In this document: positions 35,527 to 43,930 of the stretch, in pieces
How the letters are laid out: each line of letters opens with the position of its first letter
Numbering within the stretch: position 1 is the stretch's first letter
NCBI RefSeq assembly: GCF_003231285.1
Contig: NZ_QKNS01000007.1
Coordinates: 1 to 64,000 of the forward strand
Direction: 5' to 3'
From: Hymenobacter sediminis
GTDB taxonomy: Bacteria > Bacteroidota > Bacteroidia > Cytophagales > Hymenobacteraceae
DNA length: 64,000 bases
Program-made: the position numbers and the translations under genes
Notes under the pieces: model-generated
The model's database searches: none
Seen by the model: the letters and a program-made list of their open reading frames with translations, nothing else
Told to the model about the DNA's origin: nothing

Positions 35527-36156
35527 AGCTAACAAGAAAAAGAGGTTAGAAAAGGTGTCAGGTTTTGCGCGAGAGCAACCGGTTTGAAAGCATTTGCATG
35601 TGGGCTGCCTAACTAAAGACGATAGTTATGTGATTTTGTTTATTTAAAATATTGATTTACAATAATTAAGCTCATCACTTAAAATAAAAACTGCTCAACC
35701 GGACGTGTATCTTTTCACCAGATCTGCTTCTTTCGCGACTGTTAGGCAACTAGTCGAGATATTATATTAAGGCTCCAAAGCTGTACACAGGAAAACAGGG
35801 TTCGTTGAAACCCGAAGCCGACGCAGAATCAAAAACAGCTGCTCTGCTTGAAGAAGCCAGTGGCTCTGCAATGGGTAGAGGGCCAAGCAGTTTAATGGAT
35901 GTCTAGACGCGAATATGCTGCTGACATCCTACTTGTTTCAAAGCCGCAATTCAGGTAGGCGATGTTAGGCTTGGTGACGAATTATGCGCCTTTATTTGTC
36001 AGAACAGCTGTACTACGGACGAACTCCCCAGATACTTGTTTATTTCCCTTGGTTTGTCACTCTGAGTGCCGCTACAACTGCGAGACATCCAATTCGTAGA
36101 AAATACGACCTCAGTACGACGAGCCTTCTCTTTAATCACCTACCTCTTGAACCACT
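35527..36156. other. Divergent spacer with an AT-rich motif shared with the susC promoter
   Basis: About 630 nt hold no convincing gene; a plus-strand frame at 35984-36223 overlaps the next gene out of frame and looks random. The strongest signal is 35645-35669, TAAAATATTGATTTACA then ATAATTAA, which recurs at 57051-57076 with one extra G. The start of the beta-barrel gene and that of the 36157 gene both need a promoter here, but no clean consensus was found. Confidence 0.5.
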
Positions 36157-36723
36157 ATGGCTAAGCAAGCGCCTGCCACGAAAGCCGACAAGCTCAATAG
36201 CCTCTACAAAGAGTGCGGCCTGATCAAGGAAGATGTATTTCAACACCAGCACTACACCATCCTGACCCGGTCAGGTATTGAAAAGGTGCAAGCACATTAT
36301 GGAATACAGGTTAGTTACAAAGCCCTCAAGCTTGAACCCAAGTATGCAGTTATTAAGGCCGTAGCTAAGATGGACGAGGCAACGGTAGAAACTTATGGAA
36401 GCGCTGTACCCGAGAACTGCAAGAACAGCTACTTCGCTGAAACTGCGGAGAAACGAGCCCTAAGCCGGGCGGTACTCAAGCTGACAGGCCTCTACCAACA
36501 TGGCTTTTTTGGAGAGGAAGAATCTGAGCAGTTGACAGCGGAAGCCAAAGCTACCCCGCAGAAGCCCACGGAGGCCGACCTACTCCATGAGGCCATGAGT
36601 CGCTTGCATAATGGGGAAGCCCCAGGCACGGTCTGGAAAGCCCACCCGGACTTGCACAGTAATGAGGAATTTAAGGCCGCTGTGAAAGCAGAAGCAGAAC
36701 GCCGCAAAGCGGCAGCAGCCTAA
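36157..36723 (+). CDS. Phage- or mobile-element-type protein, possible annealing/recombination accessory
   Basis: This 188-residue soluble protein contains LTRSGIEKVQAHYGIQVSY, a strand region KYAVIKAVAKMD, then VETYGSAVPENCKNSYF and ETAEKRALSRAVLKLTG. I know this series from phage and genomic-island proteins of Bacteroidota, often beside recombination functions; the exact role is not established. The C-terminal third is Ala/Glu/Lys-rich and helical. It stands alone here with no other phage gene near, so it is an orphan. A hairpin follows it. A domestic role cannot be excluded. Confidence 0.5.
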   Translation: MAKQAPATKADKLNSLYKECGLIKEDVFQHQHYTILTRSGIEKVQAHYGIQVSYKALKLEPKYAVIKAVAKMDEATVETYGSAVPENCKNSYFAETAEKRALSRAVLKLTGLYQHGFFGEEESEQLTAEAKATPQKPTEADLLHEAMSRLHNGEAPGTVWKAHPDLHSNEEFKAAVKAEAERRKAAAA

Positions 36724-36765
36724 CCAGAATCAGAGCTACAAGACCAAAGCTGCAATCCAATAACT

Positions 36766-36790
36766 CTGCCGCTGAAAGTTGGAGCGGCAG
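36766..36790 (+). terminator. Hairpin terminator
   Basis: CTGCCGCT (36766-36773) pairs with AGCGGCAG (36783-36790), loop GAAAGTTGG, 42 nt after the preceding stop. The T-run is weak. Confidence 0.55.
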
Positions 36791-37153
36791 TTGTGTGCCA
36801 TGTATCTCAGCATCTTGAAGTACCGCTGCTAAGGCAACTACTTGGCAGAAGTCATTTTATTTGCCTTTCTTCTACCGGATGGTTGAATAAAAGCACAACC
36901 TTAATTAAGAAACGGAGCCCTACCCCTCTCCCCTTGACAAGTGCTTAGGTACTGTCCGGCATGTATGCCCTTGCACTGATCTTTTTAGGTCTCCTACCCC
37001 CTGAAGGCAAACAAACTAGTAGTGGCTCTGCTACCTATACTCTCCACTTCCACTCTGTTAGTCATATAAGAGCCCGGACCGTCACGTGGGCAAGTGAAAG
37101 AAAGGAACCTTTTACAACGGTTGAGGTTATACCAACTCACCATCAGCCTTGTG
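36791..37153. other. Spacer upstream of the BLUF gene
   Basis: The plus-strand frame from 36961 to 37389 overlaps the BLUF gene in another frame and is rejected. A TTGACAAGTG at about 36937 resembles a -35 element of other phyla but has no -10 partner. Nothing else is recognised. Confidence 0.35.
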
Positions 37154-37588
37154 ATGCACCACATCATCTACATGAGCCGGAGCGTGCAGTCCCTTGGAGA
37201 CGAGCAGCTACGCACCTTGCTCGAGCAAGCGCGCCAAGCGAATACGCAGGCTCAAATAACTGGTTTGCTGGTGTATGGCAATGGGCAATTTATGCAGGTG
37301 CTGGAAGGAGAAGAAGCTGCGCTCCAGGCCCTTTACCAGAAGCTTCAAGCGGATCCACGACACGCAGGTGTAGTAAAACTGGCAGATAAAGCCATCGAAC
37401 ACCGCAGCTTCTCGGAATGGTCCATGGGCTTTCATGCGGCTACCCCGGCTGAGTTTGCTCAACTAACGGGATACGTGGCCCCAGAGCAGGTGGAGTTGAA
37501 CCGGGTAGGCCTGAGTGAGGCAGACACCTTGCTGTTGCAACTTATGCACTCTTTTGTCCTTCAACCACATAATAGTGGGGCAAATTAG
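37154..37588 (+). CDS. BLUF-domain blue-light sensor
   Basis: The product is 144 residues from the ATG at 37154, which leaves three residues before the first strand of the BLUF fold; an ATG 20 codons upstream is less likely. The flavin-binding residues align by spacing with AppA: Tyr6 in IIYMSRS, Asn30 before TQAQITGLL, Gln48 in FMQVLEG, then Trp89 and Met91 in FSEWSMGF. Thus FAD binding and the light-driven Gln/Tyr hydrogen-bond switch should be intact. After the domain (about 1-95) there is only a short tail, so it acts through a partner protein. Two paralogous genes of a SpoIIAA-like family converge on it directly downstream. Confidence 0.93.
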   Translation: MHHIIYMSRSVQSLGDEQLRTLLEQARQANTQAQITGLLVYGNGQFMQVLEGEEAALQALYQKLQADPRHAGVVKLADKAIEHRSFSEWSMGFHAATPAEFAQLTGYVAPEQVELNRVGLSEADTLLLQLMHSFVLQPHNSGAN

Positions 37589-37598
37589 CCTCTCGGCT

Positions 37599-38015
37599 TC
37601 AGCTTGGTAGCGTGCTTATCTGCTGAAGCCAAGAGGCGGCCTCGGCTTCGTCCTCGAAGACCTGGTAGCGTAGCGCGCCGTACGCCTGCTCCCGAATGGC
37701 ATGGAAGGAGAGGCGGGTAAATACGTCCTGGGAAAGGAGTACGGCTCCCAAGGTAGGGCCATGCGTAAAGTGGCGAGCCTGCCAAAAATCCAAGATCAGG
37801 GCTTGTTCGTCCTCAGTGAAAGGGGAGAGCAGGCGTTGGTCGCTAAAGAGCTTGTGCCAGCCCCGCTGCGCCAATAGTTGTCCCGTGTAGGTAAGGATTT
37901 GGTGCACGTCGGCCAGTGTGCGCGCACCTGGATGGTAGCGCAGCAGCGCGTAGCCACCCAAGTGAGCGTAGATGCTGGCCATAGCGTTTTCAAAGTATAG
38001 GATGGGCTGGGCCAC
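37599..38015 (-). CDS. SpoIIAA-like/STAS-like protein, paralogue A
   Basis: This 138-residue soluble protein shares length and pattern with its neighbour at 38103: LYFEN, GYALLRYHPGARTLA, a GWHKLFSDQRLL core and LSPFTEDEQ. The arrangement (strand, helix, xKLLxDxR strand, helix, strand) recalls SpoIIAA-like (STAS-like) proteins, which act as small binding or anti-sigma-antagonist-type modules. The exact family is not certain. It ends 10 nt from the end of the BLUF gene, with which it converges. It may be the sensor's partner, which is inference from position. Confidence 0.6.
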   Translation of the reverse strand: MAQPILYFENAMASIYAHLGGYALLRYHPGARTLADVHQILTYTGQLLAQRGWHKLFSDQRLLSPFTEDEQALILDFWQARHFTHGPTLGAVLLSQDVFTRLSFHAIREQAYGALRYQVFEDEAEAASWLQQISTLPS

Positions 38016-38102
38016 AGAATAATAGCGTAGAAAAAGTAGAAAAATGCCAGCGCCCGTAACAGAGCGAAAGGCGTCTATGCTTATGTAATCAATAGAAATA
38101 AG

Positions 38103-38519
38103 TTACACCAGGGGGCGCAGCCAGGCAGTAGCCGAAGCAACGTCGGCAAATAAATGGTAAGTCAGCGTACCGACGTGCGCAGTCTGCTGCTGCTCGGCCG
38201 GTAGCTCCGCGAGCTGCTCGGCCGAAATCAGCACGGCCGTCAGCATTTGTTGTCCCGAGGCATGGGAGGTCTGTAGCCAGTGCTCGTGCAGGAAAACGTG
38301 CTCCTCTTCTGTGAAAGGCGTCAGCTGCCGATGATCGGCGAGAATTTTGTTCCAGCCGTGGCGCCGGAGCATATTCTCCAGATGCTGGAGAAACGCCTGG
38401 AAGGTAGCCAGCTGGCGAGGTCCAGGATTATAAGCAATAATGGCATAGCCGTCGGGGTGTTCGTAGAGGCGGCCAATGGGATTCTCGAAGTAAAGCGGAA
38501 GGCCCGCAAGCTGTGGCAT
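38103..38519 (-). CDS. SpoIIAA-like/STAS-like protein, paralogue B
   Basis: This 138-residue protein is a tandem relative of the gene at 37599-38015, 87 nt away on the same strand. Shared parts include LYFEN, YAIIAYNPGPRQLA, GWNKILADHRQL and LTPFTEEEH. The core has the strand-helix pattern of STAS-like folds. The two probably arose by duplication and diverged mostly in the C-terminal half. They would form a two-gene transcript, B first. Function is unknown; neighbourhood with a lone BLUF domain suggests a light-response role. Confidence 0.6.
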   Translation of the reverse strand: MPQLAGLPLYFENPIGRLYEHPDGYAIIAYNPGPRQLATFQAFLQHLENMLRRHGWNKILADHRQLTPFTEEEHVFLHEHWLQTSHASGQQMLTAVLISAEQLAELPAEQQQTAHVGTLTYHLFADVASATAWLRPLV

Positions 38520-38728
38520 AGGTCGAAGAAGGCGGGAAAGGCAGGCAGTAAGAGAGCAGAACAGTATACTGCCAAAAACATGGTTAAGGTTACCATCTTA
38601 TGGGTATACTCCTGCAAATATCTGTACTGGCACGAATCATGTCAGAATAAATAGAAAGAATTTGCTGTTTCAGCTGGAGCTTAGCTTGAATTCCTTCTAT
38701 TTATATACCGGATACGTAACTAGCAATT

Positions 38729-39079
38729 ATGGCTAAGTACCTCACGATGTTCTGGAGCACAGTTGCTTTCATGCTGGGGGCGCAGCAGCCTGTAGTAGCC
38801 CAGCAGGCGCCTAAGGCACGCCAATCCGCACCACATGCTACCTGGCAACCTACGCCGGACTCAGCTGCTGTATCAAATTACCTCTACCGGACTAGGTTCC
38901 GGAAGGCAATGGATTATCCCCTGCTAGCAGCAGCTGGAAGCACAGCCAAGCAACTCTACACCTGCCCTCCCAAAGCAGCTGTGTACGTGCTGGGCCGGAG
39001 CGAAGGCTCCTATACCAAGGTAGCCGTGAACGGCCGGGTAGGATACGTGGCCAGTGCGTGGCTGGCTGACATCCGGTAA
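38729..39079 (+). CDS. Secreted SH3-like domain protein
   Basis: The 116-residue protein has a signal peptide (about 1-24, ending VVAQ), a linker rich in Gln, Pro and Ala, and a short bacterial SH3-like domain (about 65-116) with TCPPKAAVYVLGRSEG, then YTKVAVNGRVGYVASAWL. Such domains often bind peptidoglycan or other proteins in the periplasm. No catalytic partner is fused. It is divergent from the SpoIIAA-like pair and stands alone. Confidence 0.75.
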   Translation: MAKYLTMFWSTVAFMLGAQQPVVAQQAPKARQSAPHATWQPTPDSAAVSNYLYRTRFRKAMDYPLLAAAGSTAKQLYTCPPKAAVYVLGRSEGSYTKVAVNGRVGYVASAWLADIR

Positions 39080-39628
39080 ATCAGCTAGTCCTGCTCATGC
39101 CCTTCCGGATCAGTTGCGCAGCAGGCAGCAGAGAGATTGTATAAACAGAACTCGGGCCGAATAGTTGGGGCTTTTTATAGGCTAACGCACAAATTACCAG
39201 CGTAGAAACTTAGCAAGGGAACCCGGGCCGTTTTTCTATTCTATAGCCTCTTGATTGAGGCGCCCTTATAGCGCTTTACTAGAAACCAGCAACTTATGGC
39301 TTGCCGCTGGCCAGGTGGCCGTAATCGGTTGGAGGCCTTCCTACCCTGATACGGAGGTAGGAAGGCCTCGCTCTCGGCTGCCTTACCGAAAAGCAGTCGA
39401 AGAACACTTGGTCCGGCCCAAGACCATCGGGACACCCGCGTAAGAAAAGGAAGCCCTAGGTGCCACGAGTTGCAGCGAACTAAGCTTGCCTTCTTACGAG
39501 GGAGTAGTAAAAGCTAGACTGGCCGGCATAGCCGAACAGTAGGTAAAGTTCGTACCCTTGCAGATGGGGTAATTTATTGTGCCTGTTATCGAGCGTTCTT
39601 CCTGACTAAATATTTCCTCAACCTAGTT
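39080..39628. other. 549-nt spacer, no gene seen
   Basis: Two short opposed frames at 39241-39443 lie on the hairpin and look random. The DNA has mixed composition without recognised sites, apart from the hairpin at 39332-39369. It divides the light-sensor neighbourhood from the immunity-type gene run. Confidence 0.4.
39332..39369. terminator. Perfect 14-bp hairpin
   Basis: GAGGCCTTCCTACC (39332-39345) pairs with GGTAGGAAGGCCTC (39356-39369) around a 10-nt loop. It lies 250 nt from the nearest stop and lacks a T-run, so termination is uncertain; it may be a repeat remnant. Confidence 0.45.
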
Positions 39629-40231
39629 ATGACTTTCGACGAGGCATTCACGGAAATTCACGGATTTTGGCCCGGAGGCCAGCCATTTGCTTTCGGACAC
39701 GGCAAGGCCGCCGGGCGGCTGGCCGCCGAGTTTGACCAGCCACTACCCGAGGAGCTTCGGACTTATCTTGATGTTATAGCCCCCACAGAGGAAGTGAGCT
39801 TTACTACAGTAGGGAACCCGCTCTACTTGTATAGCCTCGACCGGCTGGGCGTACGGCAACCGGGCTACAACTGGAACACCGTCACCAACATGCCCATTGA
39901 AGACTGGCCAGCGGGCTTTTTTCTGCTCGGTGATGAAGGCGAAGACCCCGTGCTGCTCGACCTGAGCCAGCCTGAGTCAGGTATTCAGAAGCTGTGGCAC
40001 GGCCAGGGCGACTGGGAAACCGGCGAGAAGATAGCCGATACGCTAGGACAATTTTTGCTGTGTAGCGCGGCATTGCACCACGCTCTCACCGCTTTTGAGC
40101 CAGACCGGATTATCGACGATGAGCGGGGCTTCAACCTGGCCCCACGCGCCGCCGCATGGCTATTTCCCCGCATGAAAGCCTGGGCCGGACCACAATACAG
40201 CGCGTGGTGCTCAGCATTTGATAATGCCTGA
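39629..40231 (+). CDS. SMI1/KNR4-like protein
   Basis: The 200-residue soluble acidic protein has the SMI1-type order: PLPEELRTYLDVIAP near residues 38-52, PLYLYSLDRLG, a WPAGFFLLGDEGEDPVLLDL strand region and a helical end. It matches the superfamily pattern but with low similarity in detail. Members often are immunity proteins. It starts a run of + strand genes with similar themes. The next gene starts 46 nt past its stop, so they are probably co-transcribed. Confidence 0.6.
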   Translation: MTFDEAFTEIHGFWPGGQPFAFGHGKAAGRLAAEFDQPLPEELRTYLDVIAPTEEVSFTTVGNPLYLYSLDRLGVRQPGYNWNTVTNMPIEDWPAGFFLLGDEGEDPVLLDLSQPESGIQKLWHGQGDWETGEKIADTLGQFLLCSAALHHALTAFEPDRIIDDERGFNLAPRAAAWLFPRMKAWAGPQYSAWCSAFDNA

Positions 40232-40277
40232 ACGGCCGCCCTGTAAAGCGCACTTCACGTCTATACTGCTGGCTTTT

Positions 40278-40706
40278 ATGACAACCGACGAAATAATTGG
40301 GGAGCTAAACCACCTGACTGTCGATAGCTCCGAGGATTATGCTCAGCTGGACAATCTTGGGGAGTTGATGAACGGCTTACAACAAAATAGCGACGGTCAT
40401 CGGGCTTGCCAGGCAATCCTAGGCGTTCTGGAGCGGCACCCGCAGGTTGAATTTGGAGCGCCGGGCCAGTTGGTACACACTCTTGAGAGTTACCGCGGGC
40501 ATTACGAAGCCTTGCTGCTGGCCTCCCTAGACCGGCAGCCAACGGCAATGACCGTCTGGCTACTTAACCGGCTGATAAACGCCGCCGGCCCTGAAAAGCC
40601 TTTGCTGGTAGCTCACCTGGGCCGTTTGCATAGGCACCCTCGCGCCGACACGCAGGCGCAGGCAGCCGTTGAGGAGTTCTATCGTGTTCAGCAAGGAGCA
40701 GCATAG
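40278..40706 (+). CDS. Immunity-type helical protein, unknown family
   Basis: The product is 142 residues from the ATG at 40278; the open frame back to 40218 overlaps the preceding gene. It is soluble, helical and Leu-rich, with GAPGQLVHTLESYRGHYEALLLASL and PTAMTVWLLNRLIN. I have the impression of a family found beside SMI1-type immunity genes, but cannot name it. It follows the SMI1-like gene closely. Function unknown. Confidence 0.5.
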   Translation: MTTDEIIGELNHLTVDSSEDYAQLDNLGELMNGLQQNSDGHRACQAILGVLERHPQVEFGAPGQLVHTLESYRGHYEALLLASLDRQPTAMTVWLLNRLINAAGPEKPLLVAHLGRLHRHPRADTQAQAAVEEFYRVQQGAA

Positions 40707-40782
40707 CCTTTCCATTCTGCATATAAAACAAAAGCCAACGGAGATAACCCGCAGGCAGCTTGGGCCTTCTTACGCGTTATGT

Positions 40783-42351
40783 ATGCTTCGATATTTTGTT
40801 TGCTGGCTGGTGGGTGTGGGGTTACTGGTTGGCTGCGAGTCGCCGGAACCCGCTCGCCGCATCACGGCCGAAAACTACCTCACGGCTATTCCTGACCCCA
40901 AAACGCTGGGCGAAACGTATGTTAGTGACCCTGATAGGGTGCTGAGCCCCAGCACGGCCTCCAGCCTCAATGCCCGCCTCGACAGCCTTGACCGCAGCGG
41001 CCGGGCGCATATTGATGTGGTGCTGGTGCGCAGCCTGGGGGAAACAGTGCCCAAAACGGCCGCCACAGCGCTGTTTAATAAGTGGAAAATCGGCCGCAAA
41101 GACACGAACAATGGTCTGCTGATGCTGCTTGTGCTCGACCAGCGCCGGGTGGAGTTTGAAACAGGCTATGGCCTAGAAGCCGACCTACCCGACATTATCT
41201 GCTACCGCATTCAGCAGCGCTACATGCTGGAGCCAGCCCAGGCCGGCGACTACGACCGGGCTGTGCAGCAAGGTGTGGCGGCCATCATCAGGCGGCTGCG
41301 TCCTGCCGCCCCCCTTGCCCGGCCTCGGCTGGCTACCGCCGATGACTCGACTAAGTTCTACCTTGACAGCCTGCAGCGGTCAATAATGGCGGAATCCGGC
41401 CTACCCGACGCTGATGACCCGCTGGAAACGGCCCTGCCGGGCGAAGACCAAACCTATAATTACGCCCCACCTGAACCCGGCCTACCCATTGGCACCCTGA
41501 CGGTTGCGCTGCTGGCGCTAGTGCTCTATCTGGTGCTGTGGTACTGTACCACCCGGGACCTGCGCGGGCGTGGCTGGCTGGTGCTGCTACCCCTTGGGTT
41601 GCTGCTAGCCCTGGTCGTGCCGGCCTTGCAGGGGGCACTGGCTACCGAGCTATTTTTTGTGCTGATTTACGGACTGCCGCTACTGTACTTACACGGCTAT
41701 TTTGGATGGCAGTACCGGCGGGCACGGCGCCCCGTGGCCCCCACAGACCGGCCCGAAGCGTACGGACAGCTACAAACGGCACACCAGGGACTGGCTTTCA
41801 CGGCCTATCTGTTTCCGGTGGGGCTGGCTCTGTACTGGCCTTGTTACCGCCGCCATTTGGCGCAGCTGCGCGACGCGCCCTTTGCCTGCCCCGAGTGTGA
41901 GCTACCGATGCACAAGTTGGATAACGAAACGGAAAAAGGTCACCTGGAACCGGGCCAGCAGGCCGAAGAAAGAATCCGGGCAATAGACTACGACGTGTGG
42001 GAATGTGCCAACGGCCACCACCTGCGCCTACCCTACCCCAACCCCGAAAGCGAGGCCAGCGTCTGTCCGGCCTGCCACCACCGCACGTTTGCACCGGGCC
42101 GGCTGCGAGTGGAGCAAGCGGCTACAACCAGCGCTGCCGGCTGGGGGTGGCGAATAGAAAAGTGCCGCTTCTGCCAGCACGAAGTAAAAACCCGGGAGGT
42201 TATTCCGCAGCTATCCAGCCCTACCCGGAGCTCATCTTCTAGCAGTTCGTCCTCGTCATCATGGAGCAGTAGCTCAGACAGCTCTAGCTCGGGCCGGAGC
42301 ACCAGCAGCGGTGGTTCATCGGGTGGTGGCGGCGCGGGTAGCAGCTGGTAA
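40783..42351 (+). CDS. TPM-domain membrane lipoprotein with zinc-ribbon pairs and Ser/Gly tail
   Basis: The product is 522 residues from the ATG at 40783; the longer frame from 40669 overlaps the previous gene. A lipobox LVGC (Cys about 19) is followed by a TPM domain (about 50-185; VLSPSTASSLNARLDSL, then LMLLVLDQRRVEFETGYGLE). After a linker come about three membrane spans (about 255-340), then a soluble part with CPEC, a CANGHH, CPAC and CRFC motifs, likely two zinc ribbons. The end is a Ser run and a GGSSGGGGAGSSW tail, as in YgcG-type TPM proteins. TPM proteins act in photosystem repair, or as phosphatases, elsewhere; the role here is unknown. Confidence 0.85.
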   Translation: MLRYFVCWLVGVGLLVGCESPEPARRITAENYLTAIPDPKTLGETYVSDPDRVLSPSTASSLNARLDSLDRSGRAHIDVVLVRSLGETVPKTAATALFNKWKIGRKDTNNGLLMLLVLDQRRVEFETGYGLEADLPDIICYRIQQRYMLEPAQAGDYDRAVQQGVAAIIRRLRPAAPLARPRLATADDSTKFYLDSLQRSIMAESGLPDADDPLETALPGEDQTYNYAPPEPGLPIGTLTVALLALVLYLVLWYCTTRDLRGRGWLVLLPLGLLLALVVPALQGALATELFFVLIYGLPLLYLHGYFGWQYRRARRPVAPTDRPEAYGQLQTAHQGLAFTAYLFPVGLALYWPCYRRHLAQLRDAPFACPECELPMHKLDNETEKGHLEPGQQAEERIRAIDYDVWECANGHHLRLPYPNPESEASVCPACHHRTFAPGRLRVEQAATTSAAGWGWRIEKCRFCQHEVKTREVIPQLSSPTRSSSSSSSSSSSWSSSSDSSSSGRSTSSGGSSGGGGAGSSW

Positions 42352-42504
42352 AAGAGCGTGTTTATTGATAGATGACGGACCTTAATTATAGTACGCTGGG
42401 CTCTCGTCAGAACCGATAACTTCGTACAAATCGGTTTGCACCGCCCCAACGCGGGCTAAGCAGGAAACGTACTGGTTGAGCTACCCGACGTTTTCTGCGC
42501 GCTT

Positions 42505-43287
42505 ATGCTGCTTGGCGTATACTGGTACTATGGTTTCCCAGAGGACTTGTACCGTTTCGATTTCTTCCGCTTCTGCCCAGGCTTTGGCGGGCACGCCGAC
42601 GGCCCAGCCGAGCTGACCGTGACCGTGCAGGCCCCTGACCCGGCGGCCCTGCTGGCCCAGGTGCGCGCCGTAGCAGCACGCTACCCTGATGGCTACCTGT
42701 TTGCCTACGCGCACACTACCCAACTGCGCCTCACCCTGGGCGACTACGCCCTGACTGACTATACCTTTCATGTAGCCCAGGAGCTGGAACAAGTGCTACA
42801 CCAGCAGCAGGCTACGCCCACCGCTGAGCCGCTGCCGACCGATACGCCGCTGCTTCGCCTGGCTGAGCCCCAGGACCCTACCCCACCCTACCGCTACAAC
42901 CCAGTGCTGCAGGCTGTGGCTGCAGGCCCCCAAAAACACCGGGCCGAGGTGGCCCTCCTCCGCCTCGACTGCCACCTGCCGCTAGTCCGGCAGCCCGACT
43001 TTCTAACCACTCTGGCCGCGCTGTGCGAGCAATTCAACCTCGACGTGCTGTATTATTACGACTACATAATCACGCCCCAAGTGAACCTGATGGTGTTTTT
43101 CAGCAACGGTCGGCAGGGCGTGGGCGGTCAGCCCCTGCGCTACACCGACACAGCCGCGCTGACTACGGCCGTAGCCGCGAGCTTGGCTGCCCACGGCGGG
43201 CGCCCCAAGCACCTAGGCAAGCAGAAAGAGTACCCCCGACACGGCCCCCACATCATCCGCATGGTTGATATCGACTTTGTTTTGTAA
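42505..43287 (+). CDS. Unknown soluble protein
   Basis: This 260-residue protein has no signal peptide. It reads as two related alpha/beta halves (about 30-100 and 150-235) joined by a Pro/Ala-rich linker (about 103-130). The N-terminal half has GFPEDLYRFDFFRF and the C-terminal half LDVLYYYDYIITP. No family is recognised. It lies in the immunity-type run and its start is 153 nt past the TPM gene. A role with these neighbours is possible only by position. Confidence 0.5.
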   Translation: MLLGVYWYYGFPEDLYRFDFFRFCPGFGGHADGPAELTVTVQAPDPAALLAQVRAVAARYPDGYLFAYAHTTQLRLTLGDYALTDYTFHVAQELEQVLHQQQATPTAEPLPTDTPLLRLAEPQDPTPPYRYNPVLQAVAAGPQKHRAEVALLRLDCHLPLVRQPDFLTTLAALCEQFNLDVLYYYDYIITPQVNLMVFFSNGRQGVGGQPLRYTDTAALTTAVAASLAAHGGRPKHLGKQKEYPRHGPHIIRMVDIDFVL

Positions 43288-43311
43288 TGTTACTCGCTTC
43301 CCGTCCCTGCT

Positions 43312-43884
43312 ATGCTGCTTTTGTATTGCCTGAGCCTGTTGCTCTCTGCTACCCCGCCCCAGGCACCTTCTACTCCCGCTTTGCCTGCCGCCATTCGCCG
43401 GGCGCTGCCTGCTGGCTACGAAGTGCTGGACGCTGTGCAAGGTGACCTGAACCGTGACGCCTTACCTGACTGGGTAGTAGTGCTAAACAAGCCCGATGAA
43501 AAGCAAACTTCCGATGTAGTGGACCACCCCACCAAGCGCCCTTTATTGCTGTTTGTGGGTGGCGCGGGCGGCTCCTATACTCTGGCGGCCCGCTCCGATA
43601 ATGCCGTGTATTGCGTGGACTGCGGCGGCATGATGGGCGACCCGTTCGTGGGCTTGGCCGTCAAAAAGGGCTATTTCACGGTGGAGCACTACGGCGGCAG
43701 CGCCCACCGCTGGACGCGCTACGTCACCTTCCGCTACGATGCTGCTTCGCGTAGCTGGCTGCTGCACCGCGACGGTAATGAGCGGTTTCACGCCCTTGAC
43801 CCTGAGCATGGCACTAGCACCGCCACTACTGCCAAAAACTTCGGCCGGGTGCCGCTGGCCAAGTTTAATATTTACCAGGAGTAG
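43312..43884 (+). CDS. Exported FG-GAP-like protein
   Basis: The 190-residue product has a signal peptide (about 1-16), then DLNRDALPDWVVV, the calcium-type FG-GAP motif, and a beta-rich body with YCVDCGGMMGDPFVGLAVKKG. Two near Cys residues could form a disulfide. Similar short proteins occur widely in Bacteroidota and other phyla with no known role. It is 24 nt after the preceding stop, so it is co-transcribed. Confidence 0.65.
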   Translation: MLLLYCLSLLLSATPPQAPSTPALPAAIRRALPAGYEVLDAVQGDLNRDALPDWVVVLNKPDEKQTSDVVDHPTKRPLLLFVGGAGGSYTLAARSDNAVYCVDCGGMMGDPFVGLAVKKGYFTVEHYGGSAHRWTRYVTFRYDAASRSWLLHRDGNERFHALDPEHGTSTATTAKNFGRVPLAKFNIYQE

Positions 43885-43930
43885 CCGCTTCTTTGGGTCC
43901 TCTTTACTGCCTATTGCTTAGTTTGCCAGC

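Noticed and set aside
35984..36223. 79-codon frame in the spacer before the phage-type gene
   Set aside because: It overlaps the next gene out of frame and its composition resembles random translation.
36930..36970. Sigma-70 style promoter (TTGACA) before the BLUF gene
   Set aside because: There is no matching -10 element at the right distance, and primary promoters in Bacteroidota use a different consensus.
36961..37389. 142-codon frame overlapping the BLUF gene start
   Set aside because: It runs in another frame through the BLUF domain, whose residues align exactly with the family; the alternative product has no recognisable pattern.
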